Assembly: GCA_035495315.1 (NCBI GenBank)
Contig: DATJGF010000044.1
Coordinates: 1-64,000 of the forward strand
Source: DATJGF01 sp035495315
Lineage (GTDB): Bacteria > Verrucomicrobiota > Verrucomicrobiia > Limisphaerales > UBA8199
Length of the DNA: 64,000 bases
Direction of reading: 5' to 3'
This document shows positions 6,487-15,238 of the stretch, piece after piece. Positions within the stretch are counted from its first letter, which is position 1. Each line of letters opens with the position of its first letter. The notes below the pieces were generated by a model. It had not been told where the DNA came from, did no database searches, and was given only the letters and a program-made list of their open reading frames with translations. Made by a program: the position numbers and the translations under genes.

Positions 6487-7644
6487 CTACAAGGCTGCGT
6501 TGGGCTGGCGCTCGCGCCATTCTTGCAGCTTCTGTTTGGCCTGCTGCACTTGCGCGCTACTAAACGAGCCATCGGTTTCTATGTTGGCAACAATTTGGGC
6601 GGCTCGACTGAGGTTACAGCAATAGCGCCCATGGGCTTCAGCCAGTTGCAGGCGGAGATCAAAATCATGCGGACGCATCTTAAGATGCCTTTCAAGTTTA
6701 TCGATCGCTGTGCCGAGATGACCGGCGGTCAACAACTGCGGGATCGAGGAAAGGTCAGGATCAACCTCCTCCTCGGCTAATTCGATCTGCTCTGGGACAA
6801 TTGGTGTTGGCTCGACGGGCGCATCCACACGAGGACTAAGCGCTTTTTGGTCGACAAGCATTGATTCGATGCCTTCGGCAGGTTTCTTCCGTTGTGAATC
6901 TGGATTCAACCACTCGTTAATACGCTGGCGCGCGTAATCCACAAAGCCAGGCGGCACGCCACCTCTCCCCTCAAATTCACTCAGTACGCTCAAAGCTCGG
7001 TTCGCCTTGCGGAGGTTTCGGGCATAGAGCCTCATCAACATCATGCCCGCTCTCAGGTTTCTCGGCTCTTGCTTCAAAACTTCTTTAAGCCGGAACTCCA
7101 CCACCAGAAGATGTCCTTCCTCGTATAACCTCTGTGTCTCGACCATGGAAGCCGAATTAAAGGCATTGCCGGCAAACATCTCCTCATAGACCCTGAACAA
7201 AGCGGTTTCCAAGGCGAGCGCACTGCCGGACCCAGATTTTTTCAGCTTGGTGCATAATTCAATTGCCTCATCCGCCCTGCCCTGTTGTACCAGTTCTGCA
7301 AGCCGATCCAACTCGCGGGTCAGTTCCTTTGGATCAAATTCGCCCAAGTCCGGTGTATCGATTAGTAGATGGAAGCCGCGGGCGAATATTTCACTAACGC
7401 ACCCCGTCCATATGATAGCCAAAGGCAGGATGAGGGCGATCAGGACGAACCCACCGAATCTGCCACCCATCGAGACCCCGGCCAAACCGGCCAGCACGAG
7501 CAAAAGTGTTGCGCCGCACCGGGAGGCTCGGCGTTGGATGTCGGCCACCTTATACTCACCGGTCACTGCACCATCGTATCCGCTCAACCACCAGGCCAAA
7601 CCCGCTGACACTGTCAGGATGATGGAATAGACTAACGCCATCAT
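6487..7644 (-). CDS. Membrane protein with TPR-like helical repeats
   Basis: A 385-residue protein. The N-terminal 95 residues contain three hydrophobic segments (MMALVYSIILTVSAGLAWWL, then CGATLLLVLAGLAGVSMGG and GFVLIALILPLAIIWTGCV). The rest is soluble and helical with degenerate TPR-like units, e.g. LVQQGRADEAIELCTKLKK, FRLKEVLKQEPRNLRAGMML, and IDKLERHLKMRPHDFDLRLQ. An acidic/Pro linker near residues 270-300 separates two repeat groups. It resembles membrane-anchored TPR scaffolds common in Verrucomicrobiota; no enzyme motif is seen. A gap of 106 bases separates it from the LamG gene upstream on the same strand. Confidence 0.65.
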   Translation of the reverse strand: MMALVYSIILTVSAGLAWWLSGYDGAVTGEYKVADIQRRASRCGATLLLVLAGLAGVSMGGRFGGFVLIALILPLAIIWTGCVSEIFARGFHLLIDTPDLGEFDPKELTRELDRLAELVQQGRADEAIELCTKLKKSGSGSALALETALFRVYEEMFAGNAFNSASMVETQRLYEEGHLLVVEFRLKEVLKQEPRNLRAGMMLMRLYARNLRKANRALSVLSEFEGRGGVPPGFVDYARQRINEWLNPDSQRKKPAEGIESMLVDQKALSPRVDAPVEPTPIVPEQIELAEEEVDPDLSSIPQLLTAGHLGTAIDKLERHLKMRPHDFDLRLQLAEAHGRYCCNLSRAAQIVANIETDGSFSSAQVQQAKQKLQEWRERQPNAAL

Positions 7645-7750
7645 AACCTTCGACTTACAGCGTAAACCGGGCCAATTTTAGACGGCTAATCGGTAAACCT
7701 ACAGGGACAAATATTGAAACTCAAAAAGTCCGATCTGACCGGGTAAGCCA

Positions 7751-9472
7751 CTACTGAATCAGCCGATAGAAACTGGCTCCGGCGTCGGCAGGCAAGGTTA
7801 CTGTATAAATATTGTTAGACAGTATGACCTCATTGGTAACTGTAACCCAGGCCGGAGCCGATAAACTGCGTGTCGTCTGTAATTGGAAAGCGCCATTCCC
7901 GCCGGCGGGCCAGGCCAGCACGAGGCGGTTGCCGGCGGCGGCGATATTAATCACCGGCCGGCTTGTGACAAACTGTTGGTCAGGCCCACCAGCGTAATGG
8001 CTGTCAATATCCGCGTCGCTGAGAACCCCTTCCCAAACCCGAAACTCATTGAAGCTGCCGTTAAAGAACGGATCCCGATCCCATTGGGAACGACCGAGCC
8101 AATCAGTGTAATCCATGAAGCGGCTCGTCGCGTTAACGTCGTTTGAGGATGAGGCGACCAGCGCGCCATCAAAGTACAACTTTGTCAAACTGGCGAGGGG
8201 GTCATAAGTGATGGCGATATAGACCTCTTGTCCAATGGGCATGGGAGCGGGCCCGGTCAACACAAGCGATTCAGGATCAACAGCGCTGCCAAAAGGATTG
8301 ACGGTGGTCTCTTCGAAACCTGGCAGACCGGTGCCACCGCGGGCGGTAGTAAAAATGACGTAATTCGTGCCGATGCCATTAGCATTTGTGCCGCGATCGC
8401 TGATTCCGAAATCAAATACCCGCTGCCAGACATTAGTATCGGGCCCATTCCAGGTGATCCAGGCTTCGACGGTGAAATTGGAAAGGGACGAGAGCAGGCG
8501 CGGAGGTAGAGACACGCATCCACTGGCACCGTTGAGTTGGAGGCTTCCTTCGCCTGAAAAACTGCTGCCATCCGGAACGCCGTTAGTGTAAGGAGCGCCG
8601 GGACTGCCATAGACCAGCAACCCGTTCGCGCCGCGGATGGAGTCAGTTACGACCGAGCTTGAAGGTGGCCCATCAAAACTATAACGATGGCGCAATACCA
8701 GTCCGGCACCCGGCGGCGCGCACTTGCCCGCGCCGGCAGAATTGAACAACGCGGTTACTTCAGCAGCCGTCAAGGCTCGTGTATAGAGGGAAGGCTCGTC
8801 GATGATGCCGGTAAAAGGAAACCAATCGCCCGAAGCGCCGTCCCAGCCACCAGTATAGCCCGTGCCAATTTCATAATAATAGAGAATCGAATAACCTTCC
8901 TGAACCAGCGGAGCGCTCCCGATAACTGTGCCATCGAAATACAGTGCTTCGACGGCGCCGTCGTAGGTCACCACAACGTGATGAAACTCGCCGTCGTTCA
9001 CCACGTTAGTGCTGAGCAATTGGGGCGCGGTGCCCCAGAACAACTGCACGTACAGGAGGCCATTGGTGCCGACATAGATCGCCGGCACGTAGCCGCCAAG
9101 GTCGCTGCGGAAGGGCGGTAAATCCTGCTGGCCTAAAATCACGCCGCCGTTGGTGGTTTGGAACCATACTTCAAATGAGAATGGCGCATTCCCTTCTCCT
9201 GTGGTGGGTACGGGAAATAGATTAGGTGGCAAAGCGATGTAATCGTCGCCGCTGCCGCTGAAGGAGAATCCGGTGCCAACTTTTCCCGGAGCAAACTGTA
9301 CTCCGCCAATCAACACACCATCCTGGATGGAGATCGTATCGAACCCATTTCCTTCGCCGCGCCACCAGTGAGCAAGGCCGGATGGCGGTAGGATGCAATT
9401 CTGTGCTTGTGAAAAGACTGCCGAAGCGAACCAGAAGCTGCCTGCAAACGCGATGCAACGTAATGTTCTCAT
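7751..9472 (-). CDS. Secreted protein with two LamG (concanavalin A-like) domains
   Basis: A 573-residue protein with a signal peptide (residues 1-23, MRTLRCIAFAGSFWFASAVF). Two LamG/concanavalin A-like lectin domains follow, at about 33-245 (LAHWWRGEGNGFDT, FSFEVWFQTTNGG, GEFHHVVVTYDGAVEALYFD) and 262-500 (RHRYSFDGPPSSSVV, NFTVEAWITWNG, ITYDPLASLTKLYFDG). The last 70 residues (FQLQTTRSLSAPAWVTVTNE ... FYRLIQ) form the short C-terminal module found on many exported verrucomicrobial proteins. Such proteins usually bind carbohydrate or act in adhesion. No catalytic domain is visible. A family 2 repeat lies in the gap upstream. Confidence 0.8.
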   Translation of the reverse strand: MRTLRCIAFAGSFWFASAVFSQAQNCILPPSGLAHWWRGEGNGFDTISIQDGVLIGGVQFAPGKVGTGFSFSGSGDDYIALPPNLFPVPTTGEGNAPFSFEVWFQTTNGGVILGQQDLPPFRSDLGGYVPAIYVGTNGLLYVQLFWGTAPQLLSTNVVNDGEFHHVVVTYDGAVEALYFDGTVIGSAPLVQEGYSILYYYEIGTGYTGGWDGASGDWFPFTGIIDEPSLYTRALTAAEVTALFNSAGAGKCAPPGAGLVLRHRYSFDGPPSSSVVTDSIRGANGLLVYGSPGAPYTNGVPDGSSFSGEGSLQLNGASGCVSLPPRLLSSLSNFTVEAWITWNGPDTNVWQRVFDFGISDRGTNANGIGTNYVIFTTARGGTGLPGFEETTVNPFGSAVDPESLVLTGPAPMPIGQEVYIAITYDPLASLTKLYFDGALVASSSNDVNATSRFMDYTDWLGRSQWDRDPFFNGSFNEFRVWEGVLSDADIDSHYAGGPDQQFVTSRPVINIAAAGNRLVLAWPAGGNGAFQLQTTRSLSAPAWVTVTNEVILSNNIYTVTLPADAGASFYRLIQ

Positions 9473-9628
9473 GCGATACCGGGGTCGAACTCAGGGATTG
9501 CTTTTGGACAACAGCGCTGGCTCTGAGCAGACCCGGACCGGTGACATTACACATTGACTAACAACCCGCAGCCCTCCAATTGGGTTTAACCCTGAAAACA
9601 GGTGTGCTGAGACCTTACAATCCACTTC

Positions 9629-9730
9629 ATAAATGGTAGGGCCGGCTCGCCGAGCGGGCCTTCCCGGTTTTTGTGTAGGAAAGCGGACGGCTCGGCGAAC
9701 CGTCCCTACCAAAGGAACCCTGTGTCGGGG
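9629..9730 (+). repeat. Palindromic repeat, family 2, copy B, in a 347-bp gene-free gap
   Basis: The gap 9473-9819 has no gene. This element carries AAATGGTAGGGCCGGCTCGC, CGAGCGGG, TTTTTGTGTAGGAAAGCGG and ACGGCTCGGCG, then CCGTCCCTACCAAAGGAA, matching copies at 2178 and (inverted) 35799; it also shares the outer CCTGTGTCGGGG with the latter. Downstream, 9753-9798 is a low-complexity run of GAACCGTGAACATTGAACAT-like units that separates it from the end of ftsZ. No clear terminator is visible. Confidence 0.75.
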
Positions 9731-9819
9731 TTTACGAGATGAGTTCTAATCTCGAACCGTGAACATTGAACATCGAACCGTGAACTTCGAACGTTGAAGC
9801 GCGGGCTCCGGCAATTCCT

Positions 9820-11103
9820 TCAATTCAAGACGACGCCGCGGCGGATGTAAGTGGGCACGTCAAGATCTTCGCCTTTGTGGATGGTAGGTTCACTTTTGTC
9901 GAAACGGCCTTTGGAGAGAATCTCAAGCGGAAGTTGAGTCTGCCGTAATCTTGGAAGCCCTTTTCCGCCACGCGCGCGCGAGCCGCCTTGTTGTGCCAGC
10001 ATGCGTTGGACTTGCTCGGGTGGTAAGACCGGGGCCGGGGGGACAAACCGCGAGCCCGGCCGAGGCTCGGATTGACGATTGAGCAGTTGCGCTCCCAGTT
10101 CCTCCGTGCAAATACGCGGAGACGGATCCGCATCCAAAGGCTGGAGAATCTTGCGCACCGTAATCAAAGTAACGGCCAACCTTTCACGGAAGGTTTCATC
10201 GATTGCGGCGCCCATGATGACTTGCGCACGACCACATTTGGCATTGATTTGTTCCATGATGCGATTGACCTCAGTCATCGTGAGATCGGGTCCGCCCATA
10301 AGACTTACCAATGCGCCGTCACATTCCTCCAGGGCGCGGCCGCCGTCGAGCAAAGGGTGGTTAACAAGCTTGTCGAGAACTTCTCGTGAGCGGGTCGCTC
10401 CCGCGGCTTCGGCGACGGCGAAAGCGCTCTCGGCTTGGTGACCGCGGACGAATTCGCAAACTTCACTAAAATGTAGTGGAATCAGGCCTTTATGGAGGCA
10501 CAAGCGCCAGAGTCCGCGAACGCAGTCGGCCATCAATCCGTTGCCGAGCCGGAGAGCCTGGGCCACGCTCGTCGTTTCATCCATCAAACCCAGGATGCGT
10601 TGATTCGGCAGGCAGATCACTCCGTCTGTAGCCTGCTTTATGGCTTCCAAGCCTTGCTCGGCAATTTGGCGTCGCCGGCTGCCTTCGCACTCAAACGGAA
10701 GGATGACAAAGGCCAGCACCAAGGCCCCTGATTCTTTGGCCAATCGTCCAACCATCGGGGTAAGGACGTTTCCAACGTCGCCACCCAACCCCGCGACGAT
10801 AAAAATCAAGTTTTTGTCCTCACACGCTGATTTCAAAGATGCGACTACTTCAGGCGAGAGCTCCGGGACGAGGCCCGAAGTTGTGCCGGCAGCCACTTTC
10901 CGCACTGACTCTGAATTGATCGTCACCTTTGTGCCCACGAGGCAAGCCTCTAACGTTTGTGGATCGTTGTCGATTATGGCGAAGTAATCGGGCGGGATCT
11001 CGCCCCCTGCCAACTGCTCGAGCACGGCGATGCCGGCGTGGCCGACTCCAAAAATCTTTACAGCCGCAGTTTTCGGCGGAATCTTTTCTGAGGGTGTATC
11101 CAT
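9820..11103 (-). CDS. ftsZ: Cell division protein FtsZ, highly divergent
   Basis: A 427-residue tubulin-like protein at the end of the dcw cluster, directly after ftsA. The fold is recognisable: KIFGVGHAGIAVLEQL (15-30), FAIIDNDPQTL (41-51), FIVAGLGG (101-108), and a C-terminal peptide DVPTYIRR (415-422) of the type that binds FtsA. However, the tubulin signature GGGTGTG is replaced by GGDVGNV (107-113), and the T7 loop N.DF.DV reads P209-L-H211-F-S-E214-V, so the Asn and both Asp of the usual catalytic loop are gone. The N-terminal GGGG.N is also altered to GHAGIA. Divergent FtsZ proteins are known in Verrucomicrobiota. GTP hydrolysis is probably weak or absent unless other residues compensate; assembly and membrane linkage through FtsA may persist. 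Confidence 0.85.
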   Translation of the reverse strand: MDTPSEKIPPKTAAVKIFGVGHAGIAVLEQLAGGEIPPDYFAIIDNDPQTLEACLVGTKVTINSESVRKVAAGTTSGLVPELSPEVVASLKSACEDKNLIFIVAGLGGDVGNVLTPMVGRLAKESGALVLAFVILPFECEGSRRRQIAEQGLEAIKQATDGVICLPNQRILGLMDETTSVAQALRLGNGLMADCVRGLWRLCLHKGLIPLHFSEVCEFVRGHQAESAFAVAEAAGATRSREVLDKLVNHPLLDGGRALEECDGALVSLMGGPDLTMTEVNRIMEQINAKCGRAQVIMGAAIDETFRERLAVTLITVRKILQPLDADPSPRICTEELGAQLLNRQSEPRPGSRFVPPAPVLPPEQVQRMLAQQGGSRARGGKGLPRLRQTQLPLEILSKGRFDKSEPTIHKGEDLDVPTYIRRGVVLN

Positions 11104-11184
11104 AGTCAGTAGTTAATCGGCAGGCGGAGTCACGTTGGGAGTTTACACAAGCTGCTTTTGGAATCTTCTTTATCGAGCATTGAA

Positions 11185-12411
11185 TTAACTTCGCTTGAAG
11201 AACTGTCCCAAGGTAGTCTTGATGCCGTCCTTGAGGGAGGGTTTGGAGGCGCGTTTGCGGTGCTGGAACGACCCAAACTTTACCAAACCAATGGCACTTG
11301 CGAATTCGGGTTGGTCCAACGCCGATTTAAGACCGCTGATGGAGTTTGCTTTTCCGAGCGACACCGGCATCCCGAGCACTTGTTCGGCTAGCTGAGCCAC
11401 TTGCGGAATGCGAGAGCCGCCGCCACAAAGGAAGACACCCGAGCGGAGGTAATTTAGCGCATCGGCTTGATCCAAATCCTGTGCAATCAGCTGAAAAATC
11501 TCTTCGAGGCGCAGGCCCATAATGCGGCGCAGGTTTTCCAGATTGATCACTTTGAGCGGCATGCCGAGTTCGTTAGCGATGGTGACGCTCTGGCCCTTGG
11601 CGGCATCGTCGAGGAAGGCGGCGCCGTGTTCGAGTTTGAGCTGCTCAGCGCGACTGAGGGGCACTTTCAAGCCGTAGGCCAGGTCGTTCGAAATGTGATC
11701 ACCTCCAACCGCCAGAACTCCGGTATGTTTGATGATGCCGTTGGCGTAAACGACATACTCGGTCGTGCCACCACCGATATCGATCACCAGCGAGCCAACT
11801 TCCTTCTGCTCATTGGTCAAGACAGCCAGCGCAGCGGCGAGGCCGTTGAAGACAATATCGTCAACTTCCAACTGCAGGCCCTTAACCGTACGGATGGCGT
11901 TCTGCAGGCGATTGAGGTTGCCATGGACGACGTGGACGTCGACTTCAACCCGCGCGCCAAGCATGCCGACCGGATTGGCTATGCCGTCCTGGCCATCGAC
12001 CAGGAAATGCTGCCGGATCGCATGGACGACATGATTTTGGGCCGGCAAATTGATGGTCTTGGCGTTCTTGATCACGTCCTGAACATCCGCCTCGCTAATC
12101 TCCCGATCCGCCGAGACTACCGGATGCACGCCACGATTGTTGAATCCCCGCAGATGCCCGCCGGTGATGCCCAGGTACACACTGCGAATCTCCACGTCCG
12201 CCATTTGCTCGGCCTCAACGATGGCATGGCGCACATCTTCTTCGGCCATCGAGGCGTCGCAAATCTCCCCTTTCCTGACGCCACGGGAACGCGCCTGGCC
12301 CAGTCCGACGATGTTTAGTGCGCCATCGGGACTGAGGTCACCCACGACCGCACAAACCTTCGAAGTGCCAATTTCCAGTCCAACGATGATTGAAGAATCA
12401 GGGTCAAACAT
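11185..12411 (-). CDS. ftsA: Cell division protein FtsA
   Basis: A 408-residue actin-like ATPase if started at ATG 12411 (MFDPDSSIIVGLEIGTSKVC); longer in-frame starts would run back through ftsQ. Nucleotide-binding motifs are clear: GLEIGTSKVCAVVGD (phosphate 1), VIDIGGGTTEYVVY (phosphate 2) and LCGGGSRIPQV (adenosine). The C-terminus ends in an amphipathic helix, TTLGQFFKRS, which anchors FtsA to the membrane. FtsA tethers FtsZ filaments through the FtsZ C-terminal peptide and recruits later division proteins. It overlaps the end of ftsQ by 8 bases and is followed after 81 bases by ftsZ, so the three are co-transcribed. Confidence 0.95.
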   Translation of the reverse strand: MFDPDSSIIVGLEIGTSKVCAVVGDLSPDGALNIVGLGQARSRGVRKGEICDASMAEEDVRHAIVEAEQMADVEIRSVYLGITGGHLRGFNNRGVHPVVSADREISEADVQDVIKNAKTINLPAQNHVVHAIRQHFLVDGQDGIANPVGMLGARVEVDVHVVHGNLNRLQNAIRTVKGLQLEVDDIVFNGLAAALAVLTNEQKEVGSLVIDIGGGTTEYVVYANGIIKHTGVLAVGGDHISNDLAYGLKVPLSRAEQLKLEHGAAFLDDAAKGQSVTIANELGMPLKVINLENLRRIMGLRLEEIFQLIAQDLDQADALNYLRSGVFLCGGGSRIPQVAQLAEQVLGMPVSLGKANSISGLKSALDQPEFASAIGLVKFGSFQHRKRASKPSLKDGIKTTLGQFFKRS

Positions 12412-13360
12412 GTCTTTTCTTAGGTTGTTGTTTTGGGGGTTTGGGGCTGAGGGGCGGAATGAGGCTGGCTTCGAGCCAACGTAACGGCACATGATTGGTC
12501 ACAGCGAGATCCAAGGAGGCAATGGCTCTGTTGGCTTGCTGTCCGAGGCTGAAGATTTTGCGCCAGCGGCGGAGTTGTTGATCGACGTCGTTGAGGCCGA
12601 AAGTAATCTCGCTACCTTGGTCGGTTCGGGCGACCAGGACCTCGGGGTTGGACAGATCAATGGTCTTGAGATCCACCATTCCCTGCATCGGAGAATGATC
12701 AAAGGCAACCAACAAACGCAGAGCCGCCAGTAATTGCGGGGACTCTATCTTGTGGCCGGCCTGGATCTCCGGGCCTTTAAGTCCGCAGATCACCGGCAGG
12801 TCGTCGGCCGATTGGGTGAGGGCCGTCGTCCGCTGCCGCGGGTCCAGCGGCACAATCACATAACCGTCGGCATCCAATAAAAAAATGCCGACCTCAATAC
12901 CACCGGTTGGGCCGGGTTTGAGCAGTTTGATTTGAGCGATCGGCGTCCGCTCAATCACACGTACACGCAACGTGTGGGGCAGGACTCGCTCGACCGATAC
13001 CGATTGTATCAACGAGACCAATTCGAGATCCCGCCGCACTCGCGCCAAATCCAAAGCCAAAAGGTTTTGGCCTAAGCGCACTCCGGTCCAACGACGCAAT
13101 TGGCCCGTGGCGATAATCCCATCGGTTTGCACATCAATTTCTTCGATCGCGAAGGCCTTATTTTGGTAAATCAGCTTGTTCAGCGCGAAATTTCCGGCGG
13201 CCCAAACCAGGCAACCGCTGGCCGCCAAAGCGATGACAAGGCCGGCGCCAATCCCCAGCGCACGCAAACGGGCGGCGCGCACCTGATGCGAGCGTAGCTT
13301 CACGTCCAGCACCGAGTCGCGTTCAAGTCGGCGGTTTTTAGGTTTGCGTTTGAACCACAT
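12404..13360 (-). CDS. ftsQ: Cell division protein FtsQ (POTRA domain)
   Basis: A 318-residue protein started at ATG 13360 (MWFKRKPKNRR). A basic cytoplasmic tail of about 35 residues is followed by a single transmembrane helix (LGIGAGLVIALAASGCLVWA), then a POTRA domain beginning FAIEEIDVQTDGIIATGQLR and continuing with LLALDLARVRRDLELVSLIQ and VERVLPHTLRVRVIERTP. These are the standard FtsQ/DivIB features. The protein links the cytoplasmic and periplasmic parts of the divisome. The gene sits in the usual ddl-ftsQ-ftsA order, 11 bases after ddl. The C-terminal tail is Pro/Lys rich. Confidence 0.92.
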   Translation of the reverse strand: MWFKRKPKNRRLERDSVLDVKLRSHQVRAARLRALGIGAGLVIALAASGCLVWAAGNFALNKLIYQNKAFAIEEIDVQTDGIIATGQLRRWTGVRLGQNLLALDLARVRRDLELVSLIQSVSVERVLPHTLRVRVIERTPIAQIKLLKPGPTGGIEVGIFLLDADGYVIVPLDPRQRTTALTQSADDLPVICGLKGPEIQAGHKIESPQLLAALRLLVAFDHSPMQGMVDLKTIDLSNPEVLVARTDQGSEITFGLNDVDQQLRRWRKIFSLGQQANRAIASLDLAVTNHVPLRWLEASLIPPLSPKPPKQQPKKRHV

Positions 13361-13371
13361 GTTTGGGTTTT

Positions 13372-14289
13372 TCAGGAACTCAAGATGCCGCGTGGGTGTT
13401 GCAGGGCCAGATCCACCATCCGTTGGCAAAGTTCGGCATAACCGATTCCAGCGGCGGCAGCCGCTTTGGGAAGTAAACTCGTCTCGGTCATACCCGGTAG
13501 CGTGTTAACCTCAAGAACGACGGGCTCACCATCGGCTCGAACCATTATATCGATTCGACCATAGTCCCGCCCGCCCACGGCCTGAAACGCACCCAACCCC
13601 GCCGCCTGGATTCTCTGAGTCGTCGCTTCATCGAATGGCGCCGGACAGAGGTATTCGGTGGCACCGCTGGTATACTTGCTACGGTAATCGTAAACCCCAG
13701 TTCGAGGGCGGACCTCGACAACTGGCAAGGGCTGGCCGGCTAAAATCCCCACCGTGGTCTCACGTCCGATAATCTTTTCTTCCATCAGGACCTGCGAGTC
13801 ATAGCGCATGGATTCGAGCAATGCCGGGCTCCAGTCCGAAACCCGTTCGACGAAGTGCAATCCGACACTCGACCCCTGGCGCACCGGTTTGAGCACGATT
13901 GGCGGGTTCCATCCCATCGGCCAACTCGCGCTGACGCTGTCGATGAGGAGAAACCGGGCCGTGGGCACTCCGGCAGCAACGCAGCGCTCTTTGGTAATGA
14001 ATTTGTCGAAGGCAACGGCGCTGGCCTCGGAGTCGCAGCCTGTGTAAGGCATGCCCAACTCCTCAAGCTTGCGTTGGACCGTGCCGTCTTCGCCATACGT
14101 GCCATGCAAAGCCAGGAAAACGACGTCGCAAGCCGGCAGGTCCCAGCCTTCGGGCTGAGGGTCCAGTTCGAATACGTCATGACCGAGCGAACGCAGCGCT
14201 TGCGCCACGGCGGCGCCCGAACGCAGCGACACCTCGCGTTCGGCGCTTGGACCACCCAGCATCACTGTGATGCGCAATTTCTCCGGCAT
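13372..14289 (-). CDS. ddl: D-alanine--D-alanine ligase
   Basis: A 305-residue ATP-grasp ligase that joins two D-alanines for the peptidoglycan precursor. Started at ATG 14289 (MPEKLRITVMLGGPSAEREV), one base after the murB stop. Visible motifs: GGPSAEREVSLRSG (substrate loop), FLALHGTYGEDG, PIVLKPVRQGSSVGLHFV (ATP binding), YDYRSKYTSGATEYLCPA, RIDIMVRADGEPVVLEVNT and LPGMTETSLLPKAAAAAG. Length and motifs are typical of Ddl. It is translated with murB and ftsQ in the dcw cluster. An earlier in-frame ATG (14310) would overlap murB by 20 bases and is less likely. Confidence 0.95.
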   Translation of the reverse strand: MPEKLRITVMLGGPSAEREVSLRSGAAVAQALRSLGHDVFELDPQPEGWDLPACDVVFLALHGTYGEDGTVQRKLEELGMPYTGCDSEASAVAFDKFITKERCVAAGVPTARFLLIDSVSASWPMGWNPPIVLKPVRQGSSVGLHFVERVSDWSPALLESMRYDSQVLMEEKIIGRETTVGILAGQPLPVVEVRPRTGVYDYRSKYTSGATEYLCPAPFDEATTQRIQAAGLGAFQAVGGRDYGRIDIMVRADGEPVVLEVNTLPGMTETSLLPKAAAAAGIGYAELCQRMVDLALQHPRGILSS

Positions 14290-14290
14290 A

Positions 14291-15238
14291 TCACTCTCCG
14301 ATAATTTCAACTTCAGTTTCCAAATCGATTCCGCGAGCGGCTCGCGCTTTCTGTTGCACCAGCTTGATCAACTCCAATACATCCCGCGCGGTGGCCGCGC
14401 CGTCGGTAACCAGGAAGTTGCCGTGTTCCAACGACACCATCGCGCCGCCAACCCGCGTTCCCTTAAGCCCAAGTTCGTCAATGAGTTTGCCCGCTGGAAT
14501 TGTAACGGGATTTTTGAACATACAGCCGGCGCTGGGGGCGGCAGGCTGGGAGGACCAGCGTTTTTGGCTGAAGTCTTTCATTTTCCGTTCAATCTCCTCG
14601 CGTGCGCCGGCCTCGCCCTGTAGCACCGCAGCCAGAGCGATGTGGGATTTTAAGCTCGGGCAGCCTCGGTACTTGACGTCGAGTTCGGAGGCGCTGCGTT
14701 CGCTGATAGCTCCATTTAAGTCCATCAATCGGACCGTCCGAACGACATCGAACATTGCCCCGCCCATGGCGCCGGCATTCATCCGCAAACCGCCACCCAC
14801 ACTGCCCGGAATGCCTTCGAGAAACTCAAGCCCAGCCAAACCGCTGCGTTTAGCCGCAACAGCGACGTCTTTCAGTTTTGCGCCGGCACCGCAGTGCAGC
14901 TGCAGAGCCTTGATCTCAATCGCGGAGAAGCAGCGTTGCGCGAGTGAGATCACCACACCTCGGAATCCCCCATCCCGCACGAGGAGATTTGAGCCACGCC
15001 CCAGCACGAATAACGGCAGGTTATGCCCGGCGCAAAACTTCAACGTGCTCTGCAGATCGGCTTCGGAGGCCGGTTCGACGTAAACGTCGGCCGGTCCACC
15101 CACCCGTAAAGTGGAGCGTCGAGCTAGCGGTTCATCGGGTCGCACGACCGCTTCGGGTGAAAGACGCGCCTTTACCTCAGCGGCGAGGTCGCGACCAGCT
15201 CGGCCAGAGGTGGACGAAATGAGCGGCTCGGCGTTCAT
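14291..15238 (-). CDS. murB: UDP-N-acetylenolpyruvoylglucosamine reductase
   Basis: A 315-residue FAD-dependent enzyme that reduces UDP-GlcNAc-enolpyruvate to UDP-MurNAc. FAD-binding motifs: LRVGGPADVYVEP, LFVLGRGSNLLVRDGGFRGV, LEFLEGIPGSVGGGLRMNAG. The C-terminal PSAGCMFKNP carries Cys where type I MurB has Ser, as in type II enzymes, and EVEI near the end carries the catalytic Glu. The start codon overlaps the stop of murG (ATGA), showing translational coupling. In most clusters of this order murC stands between murG and murB; here they touch. Confidence 0.95.
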   Translation of the reverse strand: MNAEPLISSTSGRAGRDLAAEVKARLSPEAVVRPDEPLARRSTLRVGGPADVYVEPASEADLQSTLKFCAGHNLPLFVLGRGSNLLVRDGGFRGVVISLAQRCFSAIEIKALQLHCGAGAKLKDVAVAAKRSGLAGLEFLEGIPGSVGGGLRMNAGAMGGAMFDVVRTVRLMDLNGAISERSASELDVKYRGCPSLKSHIALAAVLQGEAGAREEIERKMKDFSQKRWSSQPAAPSAGCMFKNPVTIPAGKLIDELGLKGTRVGGAMVSLEHGNFLVTDGAATARDVLELIKLVQQKARAARGIDLETEVEIIGE

